Positions 23,820 through 36,500 of a stretch of DNA of 64,000 nucleotides are shown one piece after another. The stretch is from Xestospongia muta (Eukaryota; Porifera; Demospongiae; Haplosclerida; Petrosiidae), in contig OY848917.1 in the NCBI GenBank assembly GCA_963693285.1, positions 15,004,192-15,068,191 of the forward strand. The letters are read 5' to 3'. The position numbers were made by a program, and so were the translations under genes. The notes beneath the pieces are model-generated. The model did not search any database and was not told the origin of the DNA. It saw nothing but the letters and a program-made list of their open reading frames with translations. Each line of letters starts with the position of its first letter. Position 1 is the first letter of the stretch.

Positions 23820-25700
23820 AGAAATAATAGCCAGCAATAAGAGAAAATGTAAAAAAAATAAACAAATACTTTTATTGCTGGGCGAGGAAGACACACCCAC
23901 ATCAAAACAACTAACGATAGTATTTGTACTAACTTGACACAATTGAATATCATATTGTCATTTACATCTGAAGTCTCTATAGTCAGCAATAAGAGGAAAT
24001 GTACTAAATAATGAACAAATGGTCTTATTGCTGGGCGAGGAAGAAACACAAACATCAAAACAACCGACGATAGTATTTGTACTAACTTGAGACACTTGAA
24101 TATCATATTGTCATTTACATCTGAAGTCTCCATAGCCAGCAATAAGAGAAAATGTACTAAAAAATAAACAAATGCTTTTATTGCTGGGCGAGGAAGACAC
24201 ACCCACATCAAAACAACTAACGATAGCATTTGTACTAACTTGACACACTTGAATATCATATTGTCATTTACATCTGAAATCTCTATAGCCAGCAATAAGA
24301 GGAAATGTACTAAATAATGAACAAATGGTCTTATTGCTGGGTGAGGAAGACACACCCACATCAAAACAACTGACAATAGTATTTGTACTAACTTGAGACA
24401 CTTGAATATCATATTGTCATTTACATCTGAAGTCTCCATAGCCAGCAATAAGAGAAAATGTACTAAAAAATAAACAAATGCTTTTATTGCTGGGCGAGGA
24501 AGACACACCCACATCAAAACAACTAACGATAGCATTTGTACTAACTTGACACACTTGAATATCATATTGTCATTTACATCTGAAATCTCTATAGCCAGCA
24601 ATAAGAGGAAATGCACTAAAAAATGAACAAATTATCTTATTGCTGGGCGAGGAAGACACACCCACATCAAAACAAGTGACGATAGCATTTGTACTAACTT
24701 GACACACTTGAATATCATATTGTCATTTTACATCTGAAGTCTCCATAGCCAGCAATAAGAGGAAATGTACTAAAAAAATGAACAAATGGTCTTATTGCTG
24801 GGCGAGGAAGACACACCCACATCAAAACAAGTGACGATAGCATTTGTACTAACTTGACACAATTGAATATCATATTGTCATTTACATCTGAAGTCTCCAT
24901 AGCCAGCAATAAGAGGAAATGTACTAAATAATGAACAAATGGTCTTATTGCTGGGTGAGGAAGACACACCCACATCAAAACAACTAACGATAGCATTTGT
25001 ACTAACTTGACACACTTGAATATCATATTGTCATTTTACATCTGAAGTCTCCATAGCCAGCAATAAGAGGAAATGTACTAAAAAAATGAACAAATGGTCT
25101 TATTGCTGGGCTAGGAAGACACACCCACATCAAAACAAGTGACGATAGCATTTGTACTAACTTGACACACTTGAATATCATATTGTCATTTACATCTGAA
25201 GTCTCCATAGCCAGCAATAAGAGAAAATGTACTAAAAAAAAAACAAATGCTTTTATTGCTGGGCGAGGAAGACACACCCACATCAAAAAAACTAACGATA
25301 GCATTTGTACTAACTTGACACACTTGAATGTCATATTGTCATTTACATATGAAGTCTCTATAGCCAGCAATAAGAGGAAATGTACTAAATAATGAACAAA
25401 TGGTCTTATTGCTGGGCGAGGAAGACGCACCCACATCAAAACAACTGACGATAGTATTTGTACTAACCTGACACACTTGAATATCATATTGTCATTTACA
25501 TCTGAAGTCTCCATAGCCAGCAATAAGAGAAAATGTACTAAAAAATGAACAAATGGTCTTATTGCTGGGATAGGAAGACACACCCACATCAAAACAACTG
25601 ACGATAGTATTTGTACTAAGATGACACACTTGAATATCATATTGTCATTTACATCTGAAGTCTCTATAGCCAGCAATAAGAGAAAATGTACTAAAAAATA
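23820..25700. repeat. 153-bp satellite, block 2 (about 12 units)
   Basis: The period is 153 bp, measured from AGCCAGC at 24134 to 24287. In part of the block two unit types alternate (one with AAATGCTTTTATTGC and CTAACGATAGCATT, one with AAATGGTCTTATTGC and CTGACAATAGTATT), making a 306-bp higher-order repeat. Each unit holds a short inverted repeat, CAGCAATAA against TTATTGCTG. Minus-strand frames of 235-276 codons are open only because 153 = 3 x 51. Confidence 0.93.
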
Positions 25701-25995
25701 AACAAGACACACCTGTTGTATATTATACATATTATATGTAGTCAGGTACTGTTATATAGTATAATAGAAAACTCTAGTGTTAACAACTGTAAATTATTGA
25801 GGGAATATTTTGTATTTGTAATTATAAAAATTGATTGCATTCCTTAGTAGTAATCCAAACTCACCCATCCTAAAAATATGAGGAAACATGTACTGATGTA
25901 TGTATTGTTCATAGGTGGATGAGGCACTTATATTTAGGGGGGCTCACACCATAACTATGTGATGAATATGCAGACACGAATGTCATATTGTTGTT
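25701..25995. repeat. Satellite-associated spacer, copy 1
   Basis: About 280 bp of non-satellite sequence between blocks 2 and 3, virtually identical to 28191-28470. It is part of a larger duplicated unit of array plus spacer, offset 2490 bp. Confidence 0.85.
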
Positions 25996-28190
25996 TACAT
26001 AAGAAGTCTTCATAGCTAGCAATAAGAGAAAATGTAAAAAAAATAAACAAATACTTTTATTGCTGGGCGAGGAAGACACACCCACATCAAAACAACTAAC
26101 GATAGTATTTGTACTAACTTGACACAATTGAATATCATATTGTCATTTACATCTGAAATCTCTATAGCCAGCAATAAGAGGAAATGTACTAAATAATGAA
26201 CAAATGGTCTTATTGCTGGGCGAGGAAGAAACACCCACATCAAAACAACTGACGATAGTATTTGTACTAACTTGAGACACTTGAATATCATATTGTCATT
26301 TACATCTGAAGTCTCCATAGCCAGCAATAAGAGGAAATGTACTAAAAAAATGAACAAATGGTCTTATTGCTGGGCGAGGAAGGAACACCCACATCAAAAC
26401 AAGTGACGATAGCATTTGTACTAACTTGACACACTTGAATATTATATTGTCATTTACATCTGAAGTCTCCATAGCCAGCAATAAGAGAAAATGTACTAAA
26501 AAATAAACAAATGCTTTTATTGCTGGGCGAGGAAGACACACCCACATCAAAACAACTAACGATAGCATTTGTACTAACTTGACACACTTGAATGTCATAT
26601 TGTCATTTACATATGAAGTCTCTATAGCCAGCAATAAGAGGAAATGTACTAAATAATGAACAAATGGTCTTATTGCTGGGCGAGGAAGACAAACCCTCAT
26701 CAAAACAACTGACAATAGTATTTGTACTAACTTGAGACACTTGAATATCATATTGTCATTTACATCTGAAGTCTCCATAGCCAGCAATAAGAGAAAATGT
26801 ACTAAATAATGAACAAATGGTCTTATTGCTGGGTGAGGAAGACACACCCACATCAAAACAACTAATGATAGCATTTGTACTAACTTGACACACTTGAATA
26901 TCATATTGTCATTTTACATCTGAAGTCTCCATAGCCAGCAATAAGAGGAAATGTACTAAAAAAATGAACAAATGGTCTTATTGCTGGGCGAGGAAGAAAC
27001 ACCCACATCAAAACAAGTGACGATAGCATTTGTACTAACTTGACACACTTGAATATTATATTGTCATTTACATCTGAAGTCTCCATAGCCAGCAATAAGA
27101 GAAAATGTACTAAAAAATAAACAAATGCTTTTATTGCTGGGCGAGGAAGACACACCCACATCAAAACAACTAACGATAGCATTTGTACTAACTTGACACA
27201 CTTGAATATCATATTGTCATTTACATCTGAAATCTCTATAGCCAGCAATAAGAGGAAATGTACTAAATAATGAACAAATGGTCTTATTGCTGGGCGAGGA
27301 AGACACACCCACATCAAAACAACTGACAATAGTATTTGTACTAACTTGAGACACTTGAATATCATATTGTCATTTACATCTGAAGTCTCCATAGCCAGCA
27401 ATAAGAGAAAATGTACTAAAAAATGAACAAATGGTCTTATTGCTGGGCTAGGAAGACACACCCACATCAAAACAAGTGACGTTAGCATTTGTACTAACTT
27501 GACACACTTGAATATCATATTGTCATTTACATCTGAAGTCTCCATAGCCAGCAATAAGAGAAAATGTACTAAAAAATAAACAAATGCTTTTATTGCTGGG
27601 CGAGGAAGACACACCCACATCAAAACAACTAACGATAGCATTTGTACTAACTTGACACACTTGAATGTCATATTGTCATTTACATATGAAGTCTCTATAG
27701 CCAGCAATAAGAGGAAATGTACTAAATAATGAACAAATGGTCTTATTGCTGGGCGAGGAAGACACACCCACATCAAAACAACTGACGATAGTATTTGTAC
27801 TAACTTGACACACTTGAATATCATATTGTCATTTACATCTGAAGTCTCCATAGCCAGCAATAAGAGAAAATGTACTAAAAAATGAACAAATGGTCTTATT
27901 GCTGGGATAGGAAGACACACCCACATCAAAACAACTGACGATAGTATTTGTACTAACCTGACACACTTGAATATCATATTGTCATTTACATCTGAAGTCT
28001 CCATAGCCAGCAATAAGAGAAAATGTACTAAAAAATGAACAAATGGTCTTATTGCTGGGATAGGAAGACACACCCACATCAAAACAACTGACGATAGTAT
28101 TTGTACTAAGATGACACACTTGAATATCATATTGTCATTTACATCTGAAGTCTCTATAGCCAGCAATAAGAGAAAATGTACTAAAAAATA
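25996..28190. repeat. 153-bp satellite, block 3 (about 14 units)
   Basis: Same unit and orientation as block 2. The longest by-product frame on the minus strand spans 28220-26901 (439 codons, a 51-residue hydrophobic repeat). The last part of the block is a near copy of the end of block 2 with extra units, as expected from unequal crossing-over. Confidence 0.93.
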
Positions 28191-28854
28191 AACAAGACAC
28201 ACCTGTTGTATATTATACATATTATATGTAGTCAGGTACTGTTATATAGTATAATAGAAAACTCTAGTGTTAACAACTGTAAATTATTGAGGGAATATTT
28301 TGTATTTGTAATTATAAAAATTGATTGCATTCCTTAGTAGTAATCCAAACTCACCCATCCTAAAAATATGAGGAAACATGTACTGATGTATGTATTGTTC
28401 ATAGGTGGATGAGGCACTTATATTTAGGGGGGCTCACACCATAACTATGTGATGAATATGCAGACACGAATGTACCCATAATGCAGAAAGTATGTTTGAT
28501 ATAATCACAATCAGTATTACCAATATTAATTTAAAATGTACCAAGTATTTCATTCATTCATCATTTATCATAACAAATTCCTTAGCTATTTTAACAAGAT
28601 CACTCTCATTAGTTAGCATTTGTGTACATGAAGGACCAGACAATTGTTAAGCCATTTTTCTGTCATTGTGGCCTGCAAATATGTCAAAACTTTTGACAGT
28701 TTCATCAACACCAATAAGATTAACTTAGATTCTTTTTGTGGGGTAAGTAGAAAGCAATAAAAATTTGGGGGGGCTAAGCCCCCTCTTTCTAAATATTGGG
28801 GGGCCTCTAGCCCCTCCAGTCCCCCCTTCAGCCTCCTATGCATAGTATTTGTAC
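28191..28854. other. Spacer copy 2 plus a GC-rich element remnant
   Basis: 28191-28470 duplicates 25701-25980. At about 28767-28850 there is a run of G/C-rich hairpins (for example GGGGGGCTAAGCCCCC) ending in CCTCCTATGCATAG, typical of the edge of a mobile element although I cannot name the family. No exon is visible. Confidence 0.55.
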
Positions 28855-29465
28855 TACCTTGAAACACTTGAATATCATATTGTTGTTTACATAAGAAGTC
28901 TCTATAGCCAGCGATAAGAGGAAATGTACTAAATAATGAACAAATGGTCTTATTGCTGAACGAGGAAGACACACCCACATCAAAACAACTAACGATAACA
29001 TTTGTACTAACTTGACACACTTGAATATCATATTGTCATTTACATATGAAGTCTCTATAGCCAGCAATAAGAGGAAATGTACTAAAAAATAAACAAATGC
29101 TTTTATTGCTGGGTAAGGAAGACACACCCACATCAAAACAACTGACGATAACATTTGTACTAACTTGACACACTTGAATGTCATATTGTCATTTACATAT
29201 GAAGTCTCTATAGCCAGCAATAAGAGGAAATGTACTAAAAAATAAGCAAATGGACTTACTGCTGGCCTAGGAAGACACACCCACATCAAAACAAGTGACG
29301 ATAGCATTTGTACTAAGTTGACACACTTGAATATCATATTGTCATTTAGATATGAAGTCTCTATAGCCAGCAATAAGAGGAAATGTACTAAAAAATGAAC
29401 AAATGCTCTTATTGCTGGATGAGGAAGACACACCCACATCAAAACAACTAACGATCGCATAGGCG
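28855..29465. repeat. 153-bp satellite, block 4 (about 4 units)
   Basis: Diverged units of the same satellite, ending at a GCATAGGCGGATGAGG motif near 29457 that also occurs, in variant form, next to the spacers at 22367, 25913 and 28403. Confidence 0.92.
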
Positions 29466-29641
29466 GATGAGGTACTTATATTTAAGTAAAGACTGTTTAT
29501 TACATGTTCACATTATCTATAAAAATAGGTGACAACTTACAAGAAATGGATCCTTAAAATAAGGTATGTTGTCCATGAAGTAATGTATAATTATTAATAC
29601 ATTGTCTGTTAATTCCTAGCTGTTTAATAGCAGAAGTACAT

Positions 29642-30372
29642 ATGGAAAATGTTCCTCCAGATTACGTAGAAACCATTAAAACTTATGTCAACTCAGGTAC
29701 ATTATAAACTACATGATTACTGAATGATTGTAATTCCAATCTTTGTCAACTTTAGGTTGTGATAGAGACAATGAAGTTAATTATATAATGGATTGTAAGC
29801 ATATAGTTCTATAAATTCTATGTTTATTGATATTTAGCAGAAGATTTAGAGGACAATGACATACAACTTCCATCGTTTACATCTGAACCAGTGATAGATA
29901 AGGATGACATCTTTTGTACTAAACAAAAATGGGGCAAGGAGTTCTACCTTAAAAGTTATCCAAACTTTAGACGTGACAAATCAGATCAGTATGTTATTCA
30001 TATATGTGAATACTATATCTAATACTCTATCATTGTATAAGTGACACCATATTTACAAGAATGTTTATTAGAACAACAATCAAAGCAAACAAAGTATGTT
30101 TACAAGTATCATTTAAAATTTAAAAAATCATGTGTTTATGATATACAAACAGCACACAATCAGACAATTATTAAATGGAGAATGTTGCAGTGATTTTGGT
30201 AAAGTGAAGTATGTGGATAATGGCTGGCCAATTGACCTTGATGATATGGTGAGAATATCAGTCTAACAAACAATTATTTCATACATATTTCATGTAGCTA
30301 ATGGGAATTGATTACTATTTACTTGCTTTAGCGAGTGATTGTCTAAAAAAAACCTGCTTTCTATTTAAGTGA
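29642..30372 (+). CDS. Small six-exon gene of unknown function
   Basis: Exons: 29642-29696 (coding part from ATG; an acceptor at 29630 suggests an upstream leader exon), 29756-29794, 29838-29988, 30072-30093, 30153-30248, 30298-30372. Every junction has GT and AG and the phases 1, 1, 2, 0, 0 close exactly, giving 145 residues and a TGA. Such agreement across five introns is unlikely by chance. The protein is acidic at the N-terminus (SEDLEDNDI), has a basic aromatic stretch (KEFYLKSYPNFRRDK) and then CCSDFGKVKYVDNGWP. No signal peptide or known domain is recognised. It could be a real short gene or the surviving part of a longer one whose frame ends early. It is the only plus-strand gene near the receptors. 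Confidence 0.55.
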
Positions 30373-31000
30373 TTTTATGAAATCAATCATCTGGCCTGAG
30401 GTAATTCCAGATAATAATAAGACATAACCTCATTGAATTATACTTATAGGTTCTCACTTTGTTAATAATGGAGAAATTTCACTTTTCATACGAAAAAGCA
30501 GTTAAGTGCCTTCTACAAAGACAACTAAACTATCTAAACACAAATTTCTTGATTTTAAATTAAGCAACTTATTGCTGCACAAATGTGCTGCTAACTTCAA
30601 CAGAGTTATATGGTCTCGCATAGCCAGCCCCTCCCCTCTATGGGAAGTTGTGTTAAGAGGGAGGAGGACAAACACCCACTTTAAAATGCTGACTCAACAG
30701 AAGGACAATGCTTGACATTGTTACTATAGAGGTATCCATTTTTGCCTTTAGCACTACCTTATTCAATTTTCAAACATAAGATTAAGATGCCAAAATATCT
30801 TGACTAGCAACTTTAATTCACATAGCTATAGTGTAAGTCATGTTACTGTTCGCTGATGACCTGATTCGAGTTGCCAATAGTTATAATAAAGGAAAGCATC
30901 ATTCTGGTTTGTCATATAAATTATGATGTTTCATTTAAATCTAACCTGTATAACCATATGTTGGATAATCAAGCAATTAATTTTGTAGTGAATAAAATAA
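30373..31000. other. Region without a supported gene
   Basis: A plus-strand frame at 30506-30715 has no support. Around 30615-30690 a GGTCTCGCATAGCCAGCCCC block and a nearby reverse-oriented GGGAGG motif resemble element edges. 30850-30920 is similar to 43010-43090, upstream of receptor B. Confidence 0.4.
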
Positions 31001-31019
31001 TCCTTGTTTTTGTATCTCC

Positions 31020-32770
31020 TTCAATGAATACATGTCACCTGGACTGTTAATTTTTGGTGTAGTTGTTCTAGATATTGATCTTTGTCTTAAGATTATGATA
31101 GTACATTGTCTCTCTAATAAAAACAGGAAAGAAAAATTGATACAATAGAAAATTTTTCAGAAAATGTTGTTGATTATAAAGTTAGTTCAAATGTAGTATG
31201 GACATTATGACACATGAGTAAAACAGTGATGCATGTGTTAGACATTGTTGTCTCACTTTAAGTTGCTTACACTGTTAATTGTGTTATTGAAGTAAGAGGT
31301 CAGCTATGTTTAAACAACGTATGGATTACTAAACCATACAATACAGTGCCAATGTTAATCACAAGAATATAACAACAAAATTGTAATTGAAAATTACCCT
31401 ATAACATTTTGATACTAATGCTTAAACACTAATGTTTGGATATAAAAGAAGTTAATAGAAAATGCTGAGTCTTTCAATTTGACAGTCAAATATCTTTTGT
31501 AATTAAATATGTATACCAGTACAAGCCTCATATATTTAGGTTTCACTAAGTCATTTAAGTATCCTTTCTGCTGGTAACTGTGGATGTTGATATCATAACA
31601 AAAACAAGATTAGATGACTAATTTAAAAATTGAAATATAAGAGTCAACAAAGGTTTACAATGAATAAGAAACAAGAGTCTTGTTATATTGAAAATTGCAT
31701 TTAATTCTACATAATTATACTTGTTCAAAAAGAGAATGCAAATAAAAGCCTTTAAGACTGTTAATTTTTGGTATAGCCAAATATATGTCATTACTGCACT
31801 TGGGTCCAAGTCTTAACTGTATGACACTATATTGTATTGCTAACACAATTAGGTTTGCTGGAGAAGCTATGATGTATATTCATACATTACAGCTATGAAA
31901 TGCTTTAATCAATCATGCTCATTTTTATAGTATTTGCAAACCAAACTCATTGATTGTAAGCTGCTATTCTGAACAGCTTATTTATTTGTCAAAGGTAACA
32001 AAAAACAAAAAAAATAGTTTTAATTAAACCTGGCATTAAATGTGGACAGACAGATCAAACAATTACCTAGATTTCTTAATTTTTTTCTTTATTTTATCTA
32101 TTATTTTGAAGCTTATTAATACATAATACTACAAACATCAATAATAATTAACCAATTATGTTTTCTCTTGAAATTCATGAGTTTAGTTCTTATTTATATA
32201 ATAACTAACCTTGCAAACAATCTCTCGACTTATATCACCCCAGAAAAATATGATAGTCATAATTTTACAATGGAAATGTAGTAATATAATAACAAAAGAA
32301 TTTTGTAAGTTTTGTTTTTGTAAATCACTTAATGATTTAAATTATTATTGTTGTAAAAAACATGATGTATAGGCAATAATTTAATTTGGGTAATACTAAT
32401 GTTATGTTAAGTACATAGCTAAGTATAAACTAGAGACATCTCAAATTAACTTTGACTGTTACATAAATCAGCATATTCTTCTTTAGTTTTCCATTATAAT
32501 ATATAAAAAAATTCCTGTTTATACTTGAGTGTGATTTTTCAATTTCATATCTTTTATTGTTACTGAGTTAGCTAAGGTCATGAAAGGTTATATTTACAGC
32601 TAATCACTGTTTAATAATACTATAAATTAATACTGTATTCACATTATGAGATAGGTACATTACCTTATAATCTTGAAGTAGAACAGTAGATCATCATGAG
32701 AAGTACCAGGAAAGTTGACATCTAGTGATACGTTTGTCTGTGTTTGTTTAATGAACCTTTCAGCAGACTA
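31020..32770 (-). pseudogene. Decayed fourth GABA-B-like receptor copy
   Basis: Four receptor exon relics lie here in minus-strand order. 32770-32660 matches exon 4 but has lost single bases (GTAGATCATC for GTAGGATCATC). 32272-32200 matches exon 5 with an internal deletion of about 13 bp. 31840-31745 matches exon 17 of A/B. 31135-31020 matches the exon 17 form of copy C. Exons 6-16 are missing. Flanking intron sequence also matches (31860-31980 against 15040-15160). No open product is possible. Confidence 0.78.
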
Positions 32771-33524
32771 TGAATAAGAAGTCGCATACGATGCCAATTG
32801 TTAATACATTGTCAAATCAATTTTATGTTGTAATTTTGCTTACTGTTTACTTTCTGGGTGTAAAGCATGCCTGACTCTCCATTTATTAGTATGGGCTATA
32901 TGTAAATACTTGTAGCATGACTATTTTGCATTTATTTTCAGTGATAATTTGTCTGGCAAGATGCAAATACTTTAATGTGTATAGTAAATAATAAGTGGTG
33001 GCAGTCATCTTAATACAAACTCAATTATTGGCTTTCTGCTAAATGAATAAACACTACCTTCAAAAGATGACTGCTAAAAGGACGAGACCTCAACTTGAAC
33101 CATCTACACACTTTATAGCTTCCGAAGATGTGAACTATATATAGTACAACTTTACTAGATAGTTATCTCTTAGCTAAGGCAGCAGGTTTGGGCCTAAAGA
33201 CAAATTTGTGCTAATTAAAAAGCATTCTATTTGTAATGGATTATATATCGTATATCACTTCTTTTGCTGAATTATCTAAGTGTCCTTCCTGCTGGTAATT
33301 GTGGATTCTAATATTATGACAACAACAAGATTAAATGACATTCAAGTAGTTAATAATTGAAAATTTAAGAATCAACAAAATCACAAATAAACAAACCTGA
33401 CAACATTGTTATAACATATTGCACATTAAAAATGTGTAGTGGTGTCTACTGAATAAATAAAATTCCATGATCTTAGTTCTACATAATTATATTTGTTCAA
33501 AAGTGAATGTGCAAATAAAAACCT

Positions 33525-36500
33525 TTAACACTGCTCATTTTTGGCATAGATCTTACAATCATTACACTTTGGTTCAAGTCTTAATTCTATGACATTCTGT
33601 TGTATCTGTAAAATGAGAGAATATGAAGTAAAGTTTCCAAAGATACAGAGAATAATGTTATCATGTTCAATAATATGTCACTTCAATTTCACGTCAAAAG
33701 ATGTACTAGTTAGACAGTCTATAAACATTGAATTATAGTTGTGACTTACAATAAATTTTTTTAACAAGCTAAATTCAAAAACTTAGCAAGCTATATCCTA
33801 TGTTAAAGGATCTCCTTAGAGACTAATAACAATGGCATGCACATAGTTTATTCCATCCAAAATTTAGAACCAATCTATTTTGATGATCATGACAACATGA
33901 AACATAGCACATAACTCAAGCTCATTCATTATTTAGTAATATGTAATGTCATACTTCTTTAAGTTGTGTCTTTAAACTTGTAATATGCTTCAACTGCGTT
34001 TGGTAATGAACTTTCAATTCTTCTGATGTTTCTTGTTTCTTAAGAGTTTTCCTATCTTTGTGGATCAATATGAACTATTGTGAAACGAGCAAATCACTTA
34101 AAAATACAACGTACTCAACTCACTTTTGGTATAAACAATCCCCCAAGAATTATAACTGGAAGACCAACAATAAAAATTAAATCAAACCAGAATATTAGTT
34201 TTATGTTGTTAGATGTCAATAACAACAATATCTTGATTACAAATAATGGAACCAAAAACAAGAAAATAACAAAAACAACTCGCGCTGCAAATTCTCCTTC
34301 TTGTACAAAGTGAGTTGAAATCCTGGCATTTTGTAAAGATAAAAAGATAAGTCCAAAAGAGAGAAGAAAGTTGTATCCCATTAGAATACCATCCCACCAC
34401 CTCTCATTGGAACCAGTAATAGTAACTAAATAGGTTTTAATAGATTCATCAACAATCTAAACAATAGATACAAAATTTTAAAACTGATTATGTACTTATG
34501 TTTTGCATTTAACATTTTATCTCTATAGAATATAATACAAAGAAGATAACTTACTATATTAGGACATATATATTGTATCCTGGATTCATAATACTCATAA
34601 GGATGAACTCCAGTCCAAATAACTAGTAGTAATACCACAGGAATAGTCAGACACATTATAATTAAAGCAACTGTCTTATCCAACAGGAACTTCTGAAAAA
34701 AATAATTATTGTTATGTACTACAATTAAAAACTCAAAGTACTAAACACTGTATAATTCCACTAAAATTTTGTACCTCCGGTTTGAAAGTTAATTCACCTT
34801 TCATCTCTATTAATAGATTTTTAAAATCAATATTAAATGGTACTCTAATTTAAGCAGATGCCTCTAATTTTATCAATGTGCATAATAAAAGAGCAACAGA
34901 AGACACAGAATGACAAGGTAATAAACATAGCTAACATTTTTTCTACACTTCTAATTAATACCATAGTTTTCCCTATAGTTAACATACTTTGCACTTATAA
35001 AGGATTCTCTTTTTACATACTCCTTGCCAGTGCTTACCTATTGCTTGTCATAATAATGTTATCTAATTTTGTTAAGGTATTTAACCACAAAAAGAAATTA
35101 TAATTCATTGAGCTCAAAAATTTACTATTTTACAGCATTTGTATATCTAGAAGAAGTATGATTGAACCTTTTAGCAAACAGTACTATTATTGTACATTGT
35201 AGTATTTGAGGCATGTATATATACATATTAATGTTGGGTCAATATAAACCCTCTAAATATCATTTGACTGATTAATAATAATACTTAGTTGTCAATAATA
35301 TAATAATTTAATTTTGCAAAAATATTAAATTATGAATATAATCAAAATGGGAAAATGGTTACCAAACACATCCTAAAATGTTAGTGCTGACATTTAAACA
35401 GTTGCCACACAATCATCTTTTAAACAGTAGTTAATGAAACTTGGCATACAGGAAGGCCACCCTTTGTGCTTTGTGAATGTCAAAGTTTATTGTCTACTGA
35501 TTAATAATGTTTAATGACTGCCTAGTGACTATAAATACGGAAGTGTTTTTTAATCTAACTTTGCGTATGGTATCATATGTGTAGATACACAGATACATTT
35601 ACACACACACACACATTGTATATATATATTATATATATATATACATTCATTATATATCCAAGTACTTACAAATGGCACAATACAAAACTTACTCTTTTTC
35701 CAACTTTAGGATTATAAAAGATTTGGTAGATTCTCCAATTTCTTGTAAATATTGTAGACAAAATAACTGTAATACCAATGTAGAATAACCACTTGCTAAT
35801 CTAATAATGAAAAAAAACCAAAGTAGGAAAATGTATAAGATTTCATAGAAGTCATCTTCATCGTGAAAGGGTATATTTTTGTAAAAAATGTAAAAGAGTA
35901 TCTTGATGATGATTCTGTTGTAATCAATATTTTGGGCTATTTTCAAAGAGTAGAGAGTTAATGAAGCTATAGGCTTTAGTGCCACTAAAAAACCTATAGA
36001 TTGTTTGAAGTTCTTCTGATCAACTAAGCATTGCCTTTATAGTATGGATAAAGAAATTGTTGGTTGCCATGTATGTCATCACTCACTTAATTTACAGAGT
36101 TTAATTTTATTTGTTGGCTTTGAATCAACATGACCTACCATGAATTGGTTTAAACAACTGGCCTTTTTAAACAGTGGTACATAGTTTCTATTCTTTAGTT
36201 AATCAAACAAAGAAAGATCCAATTTATTCTTATCATGTTAGCAAAGAAGTTGGACATTTGTTATTTTCATTATGCTATATTAAACTAGTACTAATCATTC
36301 ATCAGAAATATATGTACCTCACAAAATGCTGGTATAGCTTTCTTTCTAACATTGACATTTTCAATCAGTGTCCCAGAATAGGATAGAGCTGTAAACAGAG
36401 CCGCAGGATACATCAATAAACTTCCAATAATGATAACAACATTAAACTTAGGGCTAGACGCTTTGATGTGTCTAAACAAAAGAGATCATAAAAATAATAT

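Noticed and set aside
23786..28220. Long minus-strand open frames (103-439 codons) with a repeated hydrophobic peptide
   Set aside because: They follow the 153-bp satellite exactly, lack splice partners or start context, and exist because the period is divisible by three.
34080..34313. Plus-strand frame of 77 codons
   Set aside because: It is the antisense of receptor B exon 15, which has strong homology and phase support.
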